Shown here: positions 10,801 through 21,478 of the stretch, piece after piece
How positions within the stretch are numbered: the first letter of the stretch is position 1
Layout: each line of letters starts with the position of its first letter
NCBI GenBank assembly: GCA_030710605.1
Contig: CP092886.1
Coordinates: forward strand, 49,902,390 to 49,966,389
Direction: 5' to 3'
Origin: Cordylochernes scorpioides
Lineage: Eukaryota; Arthropoda; Arachnida; Pseudoscorpiones; Chernetidae
DNA length: 64,000 nucleotides
Notes under the pieces: model-generated
Database searches by the model: none
What the model saw: only the letters and a program-made list of their open reading frames with translations
What the model was told of the DNA's origin: nothing
Position numbers and translations under genes: made by a program

Positions 10801-12009
10801 ATATCATATTCTATCTTTTTGTATATAGGTTTCAACTTCGTCTCATTTCTGCAGCCATGACCTGTTGAAGGGCGTTCCTAGAAAGTTTCTCCTTTTAAAA
10901 ATCAATAAAAAAGAAACGTTTTAACATTCCCGCAAATATAATTTATTCTATTTTCATATATTAAACCAGTCTTCTGAATCGCGATGTTACCTTTGGCGAA
11001 TCGTACCACCTCTCGCTAAGAAACCCTATCATTCAAACTCGCAAGTCGTGGGAATTTGAGTGGGATTTCTTCCCAGTGAACAATATAGAGACGAATATAA
11101 AATTCCAATTCCAAGCTCCTATATAATGGTCAGTAGTTATTGAATTGTGAATAGAGTCATTTAAAAATATTCCGGTTCAATATCACAAAGTCTTCAATTA
11201 CCATAGATATCGACACTCTATGGAATATGAATATTAGGTTGAAAAAAGTTCCATAAAACAACGTAAAATATTTCCAAGCGGCTTATATTTATATGGAAGT
11301 TAAACCTATTAGATTTCATGCTGACTCGTGAGTTTACTTAGTATAAACGCTGTTTGCCTAGTCAACAAACTTATTGTGCGAAATGTTTTCATATAAAATA
11401 TCTTTTCTCTAATATTCATTTAGGCCTAAAATTACTGAACACCTTGATAACTTCCTAGCTGTTTGAATAAATTATCAAATTTCCAAGTTGATACGTCATT
11501 GTACAATTACATCCAACCCCGTACAAGTTGGTGGAACTAATAGACGCTTTATTATTGCAGGGGGAATTAATAGACGTATTATTCCAATATTTTTCAACTC
11601 AGACGTAACTACCAAAGTTTTAAAAATGCATACTATTTTTACAAGTTTATATATTTCCTTGGTTTCCTTACTTTAACAAACCTATGTATATGACAAATAT
11701 AATCCTTCTATTATATAGAAATATATAATAACTGTTTAATTTTATCGAAATATCTAAAAGAATTTGGATTTTCCTGCCCGATGACCTTCTCCAATGTTTC
11801 CTAGCAGAGTTAAAGGTTTCATTTTATTTTATTATTACAGAAGCACGAAGTCTATCAGACTATTGTACTATATTAGAATAATTTATATATTTATATATAT
11901 ATCTTTAAATATTTACACGATGAATTAGTAATGATTTATAAATCTGTGTACAAATAGCTCTAAACATGCCAAAGTTTTCATAAGATTGAGTATATACACA
12001 AAGATGATT
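10801..12009. other. Non-coding, AT-rich
   Basis: No ORF with a recognisable domain, no RNA gene and no matched repeat pair identified across this 1.2 kb. Confidence 0.5.
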
Positions 12010-12235
12010 TGGCATTATGTCAAAGTAAGCAAGTACAATTTGGTTAGTCGGAGGGCAAGTCAACAAAAGATGCTCTGGTGTTTCAACATCTAGACATCAT
12101 TCACATGTTGGATCATTTATAACTCTCAAGTCAAAGAGAAAACTTTAAAAGGTTTGAAGTGTCTATCAAGAGAGGACAATTCCAGGGGTGAAACGACGAA
12201 GTCCGAATGCTGTCTATTAATTTCGTTTCATAGTT
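12010..12235 (-). pseudogene. 3' end of a LINE ORF2 (C-terminal zinc motif)
   Basis: The minus strand, read through stops, gives INDPTCEWC, then VETPEHLLLTCPPTNQ. This is the C-x2-C...H-x4-C cluster that follows the RT or RNase H in many jockey/I-type LINEs. Only about 60 codons remain, with no RT, so it is a 5'-truncated and decayed insertion. Confidence 0.7.
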
Positions 12236-13161
12236 ATGAGTCTATATTGGAAGGCATATATCAGCATTTCTGGAAAGCCAAGGTCACTTAACCAATTTCA
12301 ACAAATAGGAGAGAGAGAGATGTCAAATAAATATAAAACGACCCCAATATAGAAATCATGAGGTCCGAAATTTAACTTCGACTTAAATAAGGGGGAGGGG
12401 GGGGACACAAAATATTGATAATATTGTAGCAACGTATTTATTATTTTATGTACAGGTTATAGCAATTTTTATATTTATATTTTGCTAACCTCTGTAAACT
12501 TCTTTCAATTTTCTCTTATAGTTTAAAATTTTAATTTGTTTTAATTTAAATAAATTTCTATGTCATTCTTAGATTTGTCTTTTCTAATTTTCTAGGTGAA
12601 AGAAAGAAAAATATTAGTGAAAATCTATTCAAATATTTAATCTAAGAATCACTTAAAGGGTTAATAAATACAAAGGACGATAACGAAAATTTTGAAAAGG
12701 GTTGGGTAGTGTATAAAAAGAAACATTTCTTCTTCGTTTTTAAACATTTTGTTATACATATAAAAGGAGATGCTTAATTAGTTGAATAAAAGAAGATCCT
12801 GAAAACGTCTCTACTGACAGCTAGACTTACGTTTTAATGAGCTACAATGCTATGCTTCGAAGATTTTTTGGTTTAGAGATATCCTAGAATTTCTCGATCG
12901 ATGAAACATTACTTATCATTGATTCAACATAATCAAAGGTTTACATACAAAAATAATGAATGGAGAAAAAAATGGATAAAGCGCGGTGTAAAAGGAGGTT
13001 CTCGATTCCGATTTGAAATGATGTTTAAATTTCTTGCTTGAAATATTCCGTTGCTTTGTAATCTCCCTAAGTCCTGCCGAGATGTCAGTGCAACAACGTC
13101 ATCAGAGTTATTCGGGTGAAAATGCTTTGCGAGTCTCTTTACAAATTGTAGATTTTCTAAC
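12236..13161. other. Non-coding up to the assembly gap
   Basis: Contains a G-rich run near 12390-12405 and low-complexity AT sequence. Short ORFs here either run into the N gap or lack domains. Confidence 0.5.
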
Positions 13162-13261
13162 NNNNNNNNNNNNNNNNNNNNNNNNNNNNNNNNNNNNNNN
13201 NNNNNNNNNNNNNNNNNNNNNNNNNNNNNNNNNNNNNNNNNNNNNNNNNNNNNNNNNNNNN
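13162..13261. other. Assembly gap (100 N)
   Basis: Exactly 100 N, a conventional placeholder of unknown true size. The gypsy reverse transcriptase begins immediately after it, so the gap hides the upstream part of that element. Confidence 0.99.
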
Positions 13262-13264
13262 ACT

Positions 13265-15211
13265 CCAGAAGGAATAAGACCAACAGAATCGAAAGTTCAA
13301 GCCATGTTGGATTACAAAAAACCTGAAACAGTGCAAGATCTAAGAAGATTTTTAGGGATGCTAAATTTTTATCGTCGATTCTTGAAGAATGCAGCTGAAG
13401 ATCAAGCTATCTTGAACGATTTCATGAAGGGCTCTAAGAAAAATGACAAGCGTCCTATCCCCTGGACGGAAGAAGCTGAACAGAAATTTATAAAGTGCAA
13501 AACATAATTATCAAAAGCAGCACTATTGACATTCCCTGACCCCGAATGTCCTTTGGCTCTATTTACCAACGCTTCCGACAGAGCAATGGGTGCAGTCCTA
13601 CAACATTTCATAGATGGAGCTTGGAAGCCCAAAGCGTTCTTTTCAAAGAAATTGAGCGAAAGCCAGACCAAATATAGCACTTATGATCGCGAATTGCTAG
13701 CTATTTTTTCGGCAATCAAACATTTAAAATTTTTCTTGGAGGGTCGAGATTTTACCATTTTTACTGATCAGAAACCACTGATCTACGCCTTTCAACAAAA
13801 CCTCGAAAAAGCCTCTCCCCGTCAAGTTAGACAGTTGCAATACATCTCCCAATTCACGACTTCGATTCGGCAAGTCAGCGGCAAGGACAACCTGGTGGCC
13901 GATACGTTGTCAAGAATATCTGAAATCATCTCAATTGATTACGACATCATTGCTGAGAAACAACAAGACGATACTGAATTATCGAATCTTCGGTCACAAA
14001 ACAAGTTGCTGATTTTTAAAGAGCACTGCTTGCCTTCAGGAAAAACCCTTTGGTGCGATATCTCCACTAACAGAATAAGGCCATATATTCCAGAATTCAG
14101 GATGAACGTCTTCACATCAATTCATGGACTGTCTCATCCAGGAATTAAGACTACAGTCAGAGAAGTGACCTCGCGTTATATATGGCTTAATATCAACAAA
14201 GACATTAGGAATTGGACTAAGGGATGCATAAACTGCCAGAAGAGTAAAATAACTCGTCATACCAAAACTGAGTATGGTGAATTCGGGAAACCTGATGAGC
14301 GGTTTGGAACCGTCCACATCGACTTGATTGGACCTCTACCACCATCGGAAGGAAAAACCTATTGCCTGACCCTTATCGACCGTTCCACCAATTGGGTGGA
14401 AGTTCTGCCATTGGAAGACTTAAAAGCAGATACCATAATCAAATCCTTCTACAAGGAATGGATCAGCAGATATGGAACCCCATGCCATCTAATAACTGAT
14501 AGAGGCATGCAATTCATGTCTCAGAAACTTAAGGAATTTGCCAAAATGTGCGGAATCCAGTTGAAGCATACGACTTCATACCACCCCCAGAGCAATGGCA
14601 AAATTGAAAGGTTCCATCGAACTTTGAAAACCGCAATAAGTTCTCACAGCTACATCAGGTGGACCGAGAGGCTGCCTTCAGTACTGTTAGGATTAAGATC
14701 CTCAATCTATGGTTCTTCTGATTTTTCCATAGCACAAATGGTATTTGGCAAGACCATAAGACTTCCAGGAGAATTTTTCCAGGACTCTCAACAAACGAGA
14801 TAGAGATGATCTAATCAAAAACTTGCAAAAAGACATGTCTTCCCTCCAACCCATGAAATCAAGGATCAACCGGAATCCTAATATTTTCATTCATAAGGAC
14901 CTGCTAGAAAAGACAGAGTTAAAAAACCTCTCGAACCGGCTTATGAAGGCCCATTTAAGGTTTTGAAGAGGACTGTAAAATATTTTACAGTAATGGTTAA
15001 AGGAAAAGAAGACAATGTTTCCCTCGACCGTTTGAAACCAGCTTATCTTCTGAAGGAGTCATACCCTGAAGATGATGACCGGCGCCAGCAACCAGGGATC
15101 CAGCAGGACCTGCAACCTTCCAAGGCCCGTACCCAGAGAGTCCATTTTGAGGAACCCCAAAGGACTCGTAGTGGCAGAGTGATTCATCTTCCCCAAAGAT
15201 TTTTAACATAA
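13265..15211 (+). pseudogene. Gypsy Pol fragment: RT C-terminus, RNase H, integrase
   Basis: RT palm/thumb LRRFLGMLNFYRRF (13340-13385) leads to an in-frame TAA at 13505-13507. RNase H follows: LFTNASDRAMGAVL (first catalytic Asp replaced by Asn), YSTYDRELLAIFSAIKH, and TDQKPL. Integrase has HGLSHPG...CINCQKSK (H2C2), HIDLIGPLP, TDRGMQF and NGKIERFHR (DDE triad intact, 14315-14610). Frame breaks near 14795 and 14940 separate the tail LKRTVKYFTV...SLDRLKPAYLL. The enzyme would reverse-transcribe and integrate the element inside Gag particles. One stop and two frameshifts mark a moderately old copy. Confidence 0.92.
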
Positions 15212-15241
15212 CGTGACCTCGGTCACTGGAGGGGGAGTGAA

Positions 15242-15505
15242 TGTAGGGTTAAATAATTCCAATTGCCACACCTAGATGGTGCTGTGTTAAACTTTGTGTT
15301 TTATAAAAGTTACATTTTGTAAATGTAAATATTTAATTATTATTTTTTAAATTATTGTATATTCTATTGTAAACAATATGTTATATTTCTTTATTGTTAG
15401 AATACCATTTAACTAAAATTGTATGCCTGTATAAGTCGAGAGACTTTTTGAAATAAAAACAACTTTTAATGGCTAACCGTGTCTGTGGTAATTAATTATC
15501 CTACA
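15242..15505 (+). repeat. Gypsy 3' LTR, 264 bp
   Basis: Starts TGTAGGGTTAAATAATTCC after the polypurine tract and ends AATTAATTATCCTACA, giving TG...CA with a longer imperfect terminal inversion. A poly(A) signal AATAAA lies at about 15452. The matching 5' LTR is not in the window. Confidence 0.85.
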
Positions 15506-15542
15506 ATTCCATTAGATCCTGTGTGGATCTCATGGAATAAAT

Positions 15543-15597
15543 CCGCCCTAGGCTGACGAGGGCCATTAGCCCGAAACCATGGTCTCCAGGTGGACGC
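15543..15597 (+). ncRNA. Hammerhead ribozyme, type I, unit 1
   Basis: Seen directly: core CTGACGA at 15553-15559 (consensus CUGANGA), helix II GGGC/GCCC (15560-15563 with 15569-15572, 5-nt loop), GAAA at 15573-15576, minimal helix III ACC/GGT (15576-15578 with 15581-15583) and GTC at 15582-15584, a permitted cleavage triplet. Helix I joins GG (15551-15552) with TC (15585-15586) and, past an internal loop, CGCCC (15544-15548) with GGACG (15592-15596), one mismatch. Every invariant core base is present. The self-complementary CCATGG suggests helix III forms best between two molecules or two repeat units. Cleavage is inferred, not shown. Confidence 0.75.
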
Positions 15598-15862
15598 TTT
15601 TCAGTTTTCCAAAGCTGGTGTTGTGGCTTTGTCACCGACCCGAGGCCGCAAGTTTGCGGCGACGGTCAATAGATGGCGTATAGTTTTGACATCTATTTCG
15701 ACGGGAGAGGCGACCCTCTTCTCTTTAGATCAATATCCTCCCGACAAAATTTCCATCTATATTTTAGCCATAGATTTGGCCCAGCCACTTTGCCAGCTAA
15801 GCACCTCTTTGGCAAATTGTCAAGATTCCATTAGATCCTGTGAGGATCTCATGGAATAAAGT

Positions 15863-15917
15863 CCGCCCTAGGTTGACGAGGGCCATTAGCCCGAAACCAT
15901 GGTCTCCAGTTGGGCGC
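15863..15917 (+). ncRNA. Hammerhead ribozyme, type I, unit 2 (core-mutated)
   Basis: Same layout as unit 1, 320 bp downstream. Helix II (15880-15892), GAAA (15893-15896), the CCATGG helix III and GTC (15902-15904) are unchanged, and outer helix I is perfect here (CGCCC 15864-15868 with GGGCG 15912-15916). The core reads TTGACGA because the first base (C3, needed for the C3-G8 pair) is T. It is therefore predicted inactive, though its GTC site could still be cut by another copy's core in a dimer. Confidence 0.7.
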
Positions 15918-16083
15918 TTTTCAGTTTGCCAAAGCTGCTGTTGTGGCTTTGTCACCGACCCGAGGCCACTAGTTTGCAGCGACAGTCAATAGATGGCATC
16001 TAGTTTGACATCTATTTTGACGGGAGAGGCTACCTTTGTCTCTTTAGATCAATATCTGCCGGCAAAATTTCCATCTATATATA

Positions 16084-16530
16084 TGTTATATTAAAATAAT
16101 TTATTTGAAATGTTATATTGAAATATTTTATTTAAAAATGTTATATGTTAAAATGTTATTTTATTTAAAGTTATAATTTCATTGATATAAATACTCTGTT
16201 TTAATCGACCGCCAGAGGTCACGCCTTCTTTATAAATAATCATTGTTGTTGTTCTTCCCCGCTGGTCGGCTCAAACCATATGTAATTATGTAAATATTCT
16301 TTTGTTTTTCATATTTTTTATTCTTACGCCTTAAGCCAGGCTGTACTTGTACAAAATTGTTTTTAATATGAATTCATTTCTTAGCTCAATAAAGCAATAT
16401 CTGATCAAGACCATTTTATTATTATTCTTTCAAGAAATTTAGCCACGACTGCACCACCATTACAATAATCCTCAACATGATCAAATATCAAGCAGAAACT
16501 CAGAAAATTTTTTTTTAAATTAATATAATA
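16084..16530 (+). repeat. 5' LTR of the non-coding LTR element
   Basis: Begins TGTTATATTAA and ends TTAATATAATA, an inverted end with one mismatch. Contains AATAAA in CTCAATAAAGC (~16387) and a GACCGCCAGAGGTCACGCC segment. The base after the LTR does not give an obvious tRNA primer site. Confidence 0.88.
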
Positions 16531-18224
16531 TAAGCCGACAGGATATTTACCTGTTCGTTCAAAATTTTCAAAAGCAAAATTATTCAATATCAAAAATACA
16601 AATACTTTAAACAAAGATTTCTTCAACCTGATAGCCTAATTCATTCAAAGTCATAGCTTCAAGCCATGCTCATCTCCAGCGGCCATCTCCAGTTAACTCC
16701 AGACAACTCAGGATAACTTCAACCATCACCCGCAACAAGCAGCCTTTTCCCATGCAACACCAGTCATCTACAGCCAACTCTAGCCAGCATCATCCAACCC
16801 AAGGTACTTTGTATCTACCTTTTTACTTATTTATCTCTTAACTTCTTAATCTTCATCCAATATTTACAATAGTGTCAATCGCCTATTATAGTTATATACT
16901 CCTTTTTCAAATTGATTTTAGATACCAATTTTGCCATAGCTGTTTTTCCTTTTGAATAGAGCCACACCTTTTAATTATTTTAAAACCTTTTATTTCTTTG
17001 TATAATTAGTTCTCTCTCTCTCTTCTAGATATATTTAATTCTATATTTTATTTTAAAAACATTTGCAATTAAAGCATTTGCACCTTATCGTTTTTATATT
17101 TCTAAATGTAAAACAGTCGGCCGGGAGTACAACAACAACAACAAATTAACATATCTCTCACATTCAATTTCTTTATTTAAAAATTAGCTAAACTTTAATG
17201 TTTTTTTTTTTCATATTTTGCAATTTTTCTTTTTCAATATGTTCAAAATTCCCTATTGCTTGTCATATGACCAAAATACCCTCTATAGCTTCACATTTAT
17301 ATTTAAAATTCCCTAACTTTTGATAGGTTATTTTCTTATTTAATCTCATAAAAAATGTTTTATTTACAAAATTAGCATTTTTACCCCTTTTAAATTTATT
17401 TTTAAATGCCATAATCTTTTAATATGTTTCTCTTCTCGCCTAACAAATATGTAAATTTACCGTAGTAAACATATGTAAATTTTAACTTTTGTTTTTGTTC
17501 ACCATGATTCTTTTTTTTTCAATGCCCATTCTTTATTCTTGCCATTAATTCATTTATCTTTAACATTATAATCATTTATCTTTATGTTCATTCCTTGTTT
17601 TCACATTTACTTTTTGTACATAAACTTTTGTCTCTACTTATTGCCTTTTCTCATAAATGCCTTTTTCTTATAATCATCAAATGTTTATAGCATTTCCATA
17701 TATCTTTGCCAATTATTTTTTATATTGTTTTCTATGTTTTTCTTCTTTATTTTTCATTCACATACTTTTGCAATTATTTTGTTTTCAATGTTATCTTTTC
17801 TTTAAATTTTCCTTCCTCATTTTTGATGTTATATATGTGCATTTTTTCTTTCTCTTTCCAATCTGTTGGTTAATAACAAACCAATATGATTAGGGAATAT
17901 CACATTTTTACTCTTCACCATATTTTGTTATCATCATTCACACTTGTAATTTCCAATCTATTGGTTAACAATAAACCAATATGATTATGGATTATCACAT
18001 TTTTATTTTCACTTGCTCCCAATTGTTTTGTTATTATTCATTTTTATCATTTATATAATTTTGTACTTTCCTGTCTATTGGTTACCATATTTAAAACTAA
18101 TATGATAAGTGAATATCACCTCTCACATTATTTTCTTTCCATAAATCATTTTATCTTTTTTAACAATATTTTTTTTATCACTTTTCTCTGAATGAACCCA
18201 TGTTATTTTCTTCACAGGGGGAAA
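16531..18224 (+). other. Non-coding interior of the LTR element
   Basis: A 150-bp stretch of CAACTCCAG-type pyrimidine/CA-rich sequence (16665-16805) is followed by T-rich DNA. A sentence-like repeat near 17865-18115 (TTGGTTAACAATAAACCAATATGATTA-like, split here as TTGGTTAACAATAAACC) recurs three times. No protein domain. Confidence 0.7.
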
Positions 18225-18674
18225 TGTTATATTAAAATAATTTATTTGAAATGTTATATTGAAATATTTTATTTAAAAATGTTATATGTTAAAATGTTAT
18301 TTTATTTAAAGTTATAATTTCATTGATATAAATACTCTGTTTTAATCGACCGCCAGAGGTCACGCCTTCTTTATAAATAATCATTGTTGTTGTTCTTCCC
18401 CGCTGGTCGGCTCAAACCATATGTAATTATGTAAATATTCTTTTGTTTTTCATATTTATTATTCTTACGCCTTAAGCCAGGCTGTACTTGTACAAAATTA
18501 TGTTTTTAATATGAATTCATTTCTAAGCTCAATAAAGCAATATCTGATCAAGACCATTTTATTATTATTCTTTCAAGAAATTTAGCCACGACTGCACCAC
18601 CATTACAATAATCCTCAACATGATCAAATATCAAGCAGAAACTCAGAAAACATTTTTTAAAAATTAATATAATA
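18225..18674 (+). repeat. 3' LTR of the non-coding LTR element
   Basis: Copy of 16084-16530, differing by a handful of single-base changes and small indels in T or A runs. It ends in a TATATA run that continues into the neighbouring repeat. Confidence 0.88.
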
Positions 18675-18699
18675 TATATATATATTTTATATCTATAAT

Positions 18700-19307
18700 A
18701 CATGAAAAATAATTGGTGTTAGAGTAGGGAAGTATTGATAGTTAAAAAGAAATTAGATAAATATTTTTAAGGTATCAAAAAGATTTTGTATTTTATGTAA
18801 CAAAACTGGGCTATAACAAGTTTACGCTGTAGCTTCAGCAACTATGTGTCATAGTAATAAAACATAAGGAAGGAAAGAGAAAGAATTGAAGATATTAGGG
18901 TGAGAAAAAGAGAAAAGACAGAACCATGTTAACCTTTTATCACTTTTAAGCAAAAAGAAAGAAAATTTATTTTTTTATGTATATTTTGAAAATATTTATG
19001 AAATTTTTTTGTGTTATAATAACTTTAAGTAAAATTGCAAGTGCAAATTGGAGTCAAATTTGTTTATGTTTTGTATTAATAGAAACCATAATGGTTCAAC
19101 CAGGATGGAAAGAGATTGGTACCAGGCCAGGTATTTTCATAAGTAAACCTGGCAAAAATTTCGACCTTCCCACTTTATTATCACACCAATCTCTTTGACC
19201 AAAGATTAAACAAATTGAAAAATTAAAAGAGAGAGCAGAAGAAAGAAAAATATTTTTTTTTGCAGGTGGGGGGGATGTAGGACACTGTGTGTATATCTGT
19301 ATGTATA
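18700..19307 (+). repeat. Unidentified TG-rich repeat, copy A (left part)
   Basis: Matches the minus strand of 28020-28349 and 29156-29390: shared blocks include CAAATTGGAGTCAAATTTG, AACCATAATGGTTCAAC and GACAGAACCATGTTAACC. It ends with a G-run, GGGGGGGATGTAGGACACTG (19267-19286), that looks like a polypurine tract plus LTR start, and then TG-rich DNA. A 73-codon ORF (18977-19198) covers the most conserved part but has no recognised domain. A retroviral-type tail is possible but unproven. Confidence 0.65.
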
Positions 19308-20729
19308 CTCTATAACAAAAAAAATCGACGCACCAAGAAGCACTTGTCTGATTTATATGAAATTACGTATACAAAGAGGTTTCGACCAAACATGCAAATG
19401 ATTGAAATTTGTTGGCCGATTTATGCAAAGCAAGAGCTCCAGCGCATCTGAACTGTGAATCCAGCACGAGCATTCTAGACTCAATATTTGGCGCGGCACG
19501 AGCTGATTTTCAGAATTTCCGTTTAATATTTTAGCAGTACGCCTATTTCTACTGTATCAATGCCTCGCCGAAAGATTAGTGCTCATTACGAACATATGTC
19601 AGAGTTTGAAACTGGTCGTGCCATTGGATTGAAAGAGTCTAGTTGGTCTAATCGATTAATCGCGTGACATCTGTGTCAAAATGATGCGGCTATTAGGCGA
19701 TGTTGGCAAAAGTGGGTCCACAACGGAAGTATGCAACGTCAGGACGGCAGCAGTCGACCAAGGGCAACAAAAGAACGGGAGGACAAAGCAATTGTCAGAA
19801 TGGCTGTCGCAGCACCGGAATCCACGTTATCTACCATCCAACGTGTGACCGGCACACAAGTGTCCAAAATGACCATCAACAAGCAACTGAGAGAGCGGAA
19901 TCTAAGAGCTTGCCGACCGTTATGATGACTATCCCTCACACCCATGCACCGACAGGTCCGACTACAGTGGTGTCGGGAGCGATCAACTTGGAACTGCACT
20001 GACTGGGGACGTATATTCTTTAGTGACGAGTACCATTTCTTACTGTGTCCTGACGACCGTCGCAAACGTGTCTGGAGACGTCCTGGGCAGTGTGTGGATC
20101 CTGGCCTTACTGTCGAACACCACACAGGTCCACAAAAGGGCGTCATGGTCTGAGGTGCCATTTCATTTGATAGCAGGACCCCATTGGTAGTCATTCCTGG
20201 CACCCTGACAGCACAACAGTACGTAGATGACATTCTATGGCCTGTTTTGTTGCCGTTCCTCTCACATCACCCCGGGCTTACTTTTCAACAAGATAATGCC
20301 CGGCCACACAAGGCACGTGTTACTATGGATTGTCTTCAATCTTGCCGAACTCTTCCGTGGCCAGCAAGGTCGTCTGATCTCTCGCCCATAGAGCACATCT
20401 GGGACGTGATGGGAAGGCAATTGCAACCATCCCGGAATGTTGACTATTTAGCCCGACAGTTGAAGACAATTTGGCAAGAAATCCCGCAGCACACCATCCA
20501 GAATCTTCATCAGTTCATGACACGCCGGGTGGCAGCCTGCATCCAGGCCAGTGGAGGTCCAACGACATATTGACATTCTCAATTTATGACGATCAAACTC
20601 TGAAATGAAACAATTAATTGTTCTGAAATTTTAATCGTTTTTTCCCCTACACATGCTCTTTACATACACCAATTTTTGTCCTAATCTGACAACTCCTTCT
20701 TGGTGAGTCGATTTTTTTGTTATACAGTG
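19308..20729 (+). mobile_element. Tc1-family transposon inserted in repeat copy A
   Basis: Inverted ends share TATAACAAAAAAATCGAC and CACCAAGAAG (left 19311-19340, right 20694-20724), with TA at each side. It splits copy A: the flanking TGTATGTATA and TGTATATTTGC are contiguous in copy B. About 1.42 kb with one transposase pseudogene. Confidence 0.85.
19560..20573 (+). pseudogene. Tc1-like transposase with stops and a frameshift
   Basis: Start MPRRKISAHYEHMSEFETGR at 19560, chosen because it is the first Met before the HTH region. An in-frame TGA near 19665 interrupts the helix-turn-helix. STIQRVTGTQVSKMTINKQL follows in frame, then a frameshift near 19920. GRIFFSDEYHFLL carries catalytic Asp 1, TFQQDNARPHKA Asp 2 and WPARSSDLSPIEHIWD the Glu of DD34E. 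A TGA at 20151-20153 replaces the Trp of the usual MVWGA motif. The catalytic triad is intact but the gene needs several repairs, so it is dead. Confidence 0.9.
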
Positions 20730-20905
20730 TATATTTGCTTGTGTGTGTGAATATTACTATGTGTATGTGTGTTTTTTTTGTGTACATGTGTTTGTGTGTA
20801 TGTACTAGTTTGTGTGTGACCTTGTTTGCACTGAAGTTATAATCAAGGGTTTGACACAAGAAGAGCATTTATGTGAGAATATTCTATGTGTATATTTAAA
20901 CTATA
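20730..20905 (+). repeat. TG-rich repeat, copy A (right part)
   Basis: Continues copy A after the Tc1 insertion: TG microsatellite to about 20820, then TTATAATCAAGGGTTTGACA and AAGAGCATTTATGTGAGAAT, matching the minus strand at about 21478-21550. Confidence 0.65.
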
Positions 20906-21290
20906 GTGTATGATAAGTTTAATTTAGATTTATTGATAAGCCTTAAATAATTATAATAATATTCCGCTTATATATATATACATAGATTTTGAGTACATTT
21001 ATAAGGAAAAATTATTATGTGCTTTTTTCATGAGCACATTCGCAAATGTTATAATCTGTTAATTAATCTTACTATAGAAAAATCAAAAATGTTTCATTAG
21101 TAACGAACTATAAAAATTCACAAATTATAATCCTGAATTATGAAATGGCAATAATTTGATTATAGATTAGAACTACAAGGTAATAGGAACAAATTCAACC
21201 AAATTATCTGTGTGTGACATTTCAACAAACAGTGCCGACAGTATCAATAGACAAATGATCTATATACTTTAGTCTTCTGACCAATGACGG
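20906..21290. other. AT-rich non-coding spacer
   Basis: Nothing recognised beyond short TA runs. Confidence 0.5.
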
Positions 21291-21292
21291 TG

Positions 21293-21429
21293 ACAACACT
21301 GTTTCCCAAACACCACACTCTATAGTTTTTTCGGATCTTTGTGTTTGGGAAACAGTGTTGTTGTTGACACACATTAAATATGTTATAACACCTTGATAAA
21401 GGTTGGCGTTCAGCCAACTGAAATATTGG
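21293..21429 (+). repeat. Perfect hairpin followed by a hammerhead-like stem
   Basis: 21293-21313 and 21341-21361 are perfect 21-bp inverted copies with a 27-nt loop. Thirty bases on, 21392-21429 reads CTTGATAA, a GGTTGGC/GCCAAC stem, then TGAAATATTGG. This resembles a hammerhead core (CUGAUGA, helix II, GAAA), but two core positions differ, so activity is unlikely. Confidence 0.5.
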
Positions 21430-21478
21430 TAAAATAAATGATATTTTGATCCAATATATGCCTTTTTAATTAAATACT

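Larger units (their letters stand above)
13262..15505 (+). mobile_element. Ty3/gypsy LTR retrotransposon, 3' portion
   Basis: From the gap onward the order is RT thumb, RNase H, integrase with H2C2 and DDE core, a C-terminal tail ending TRSGRVIHLPQRFLT, a purine tract (GGAGGGGGAGTGA, 15228-15240) and the 3' LTR. No 5' LTR, primer site or gag is visible before the gap. Order RT-RH-IN places it in Ty3/gypsy. The pol reading is interrupted, so it is inactive as it stands. Confidence 0.92.
15506..16083 (+). repeat. Tandem ~320-bp repeat with hammerhead motifs (1.8 units)
   Basis: Unit 1 (15506-15824) and unit 2 (15825-16083) start with ATTCCATTAGATCCTGTG and are about 90% identical by eye. Each carries a hammerhead-like segment about 48 bp in. 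Unit 2 is cut off by the LTR element at 16084. Unit size, head-to-tail order and a built-in ribozyme resemble retrozymes, hammerhead satellites and the pseudo-LTRs of Penelope-like elements. No RT or GIY-YIG protein is seen nearby, so the parent class stays open. Confidence 0.8.
16084..18674 (+). mobile_element. Complete LTR element with no coding capacity (TRIM/LARD type)
   Basis: Two LTRs of about 450 bp (16084-16530, 18225-18674), about 98% identical by eye, flank a 1.7 kb interior. A purine tract CACAGGGGGAAA (18213-18224) precedes the 3' LTR, fixing plus orientation. The interior is T-rich with no gag or pol; the longest ORF (17657-17893) is a low-complexity hydrophobic reading. It would need proteins from another element. 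Near-identical LTRs imply recent insertion. It sits in a TATATA context that cuts into the hammerhead repeat on the left. Confidence 0.9.

Noticed and set aside
13034-13507. ORFs spanning the N gaps at 13.2 and 56.2 kb
   Set aside because: The frame across 100 N is arbitrary. Only the gypsy sequence after 13262 has support.
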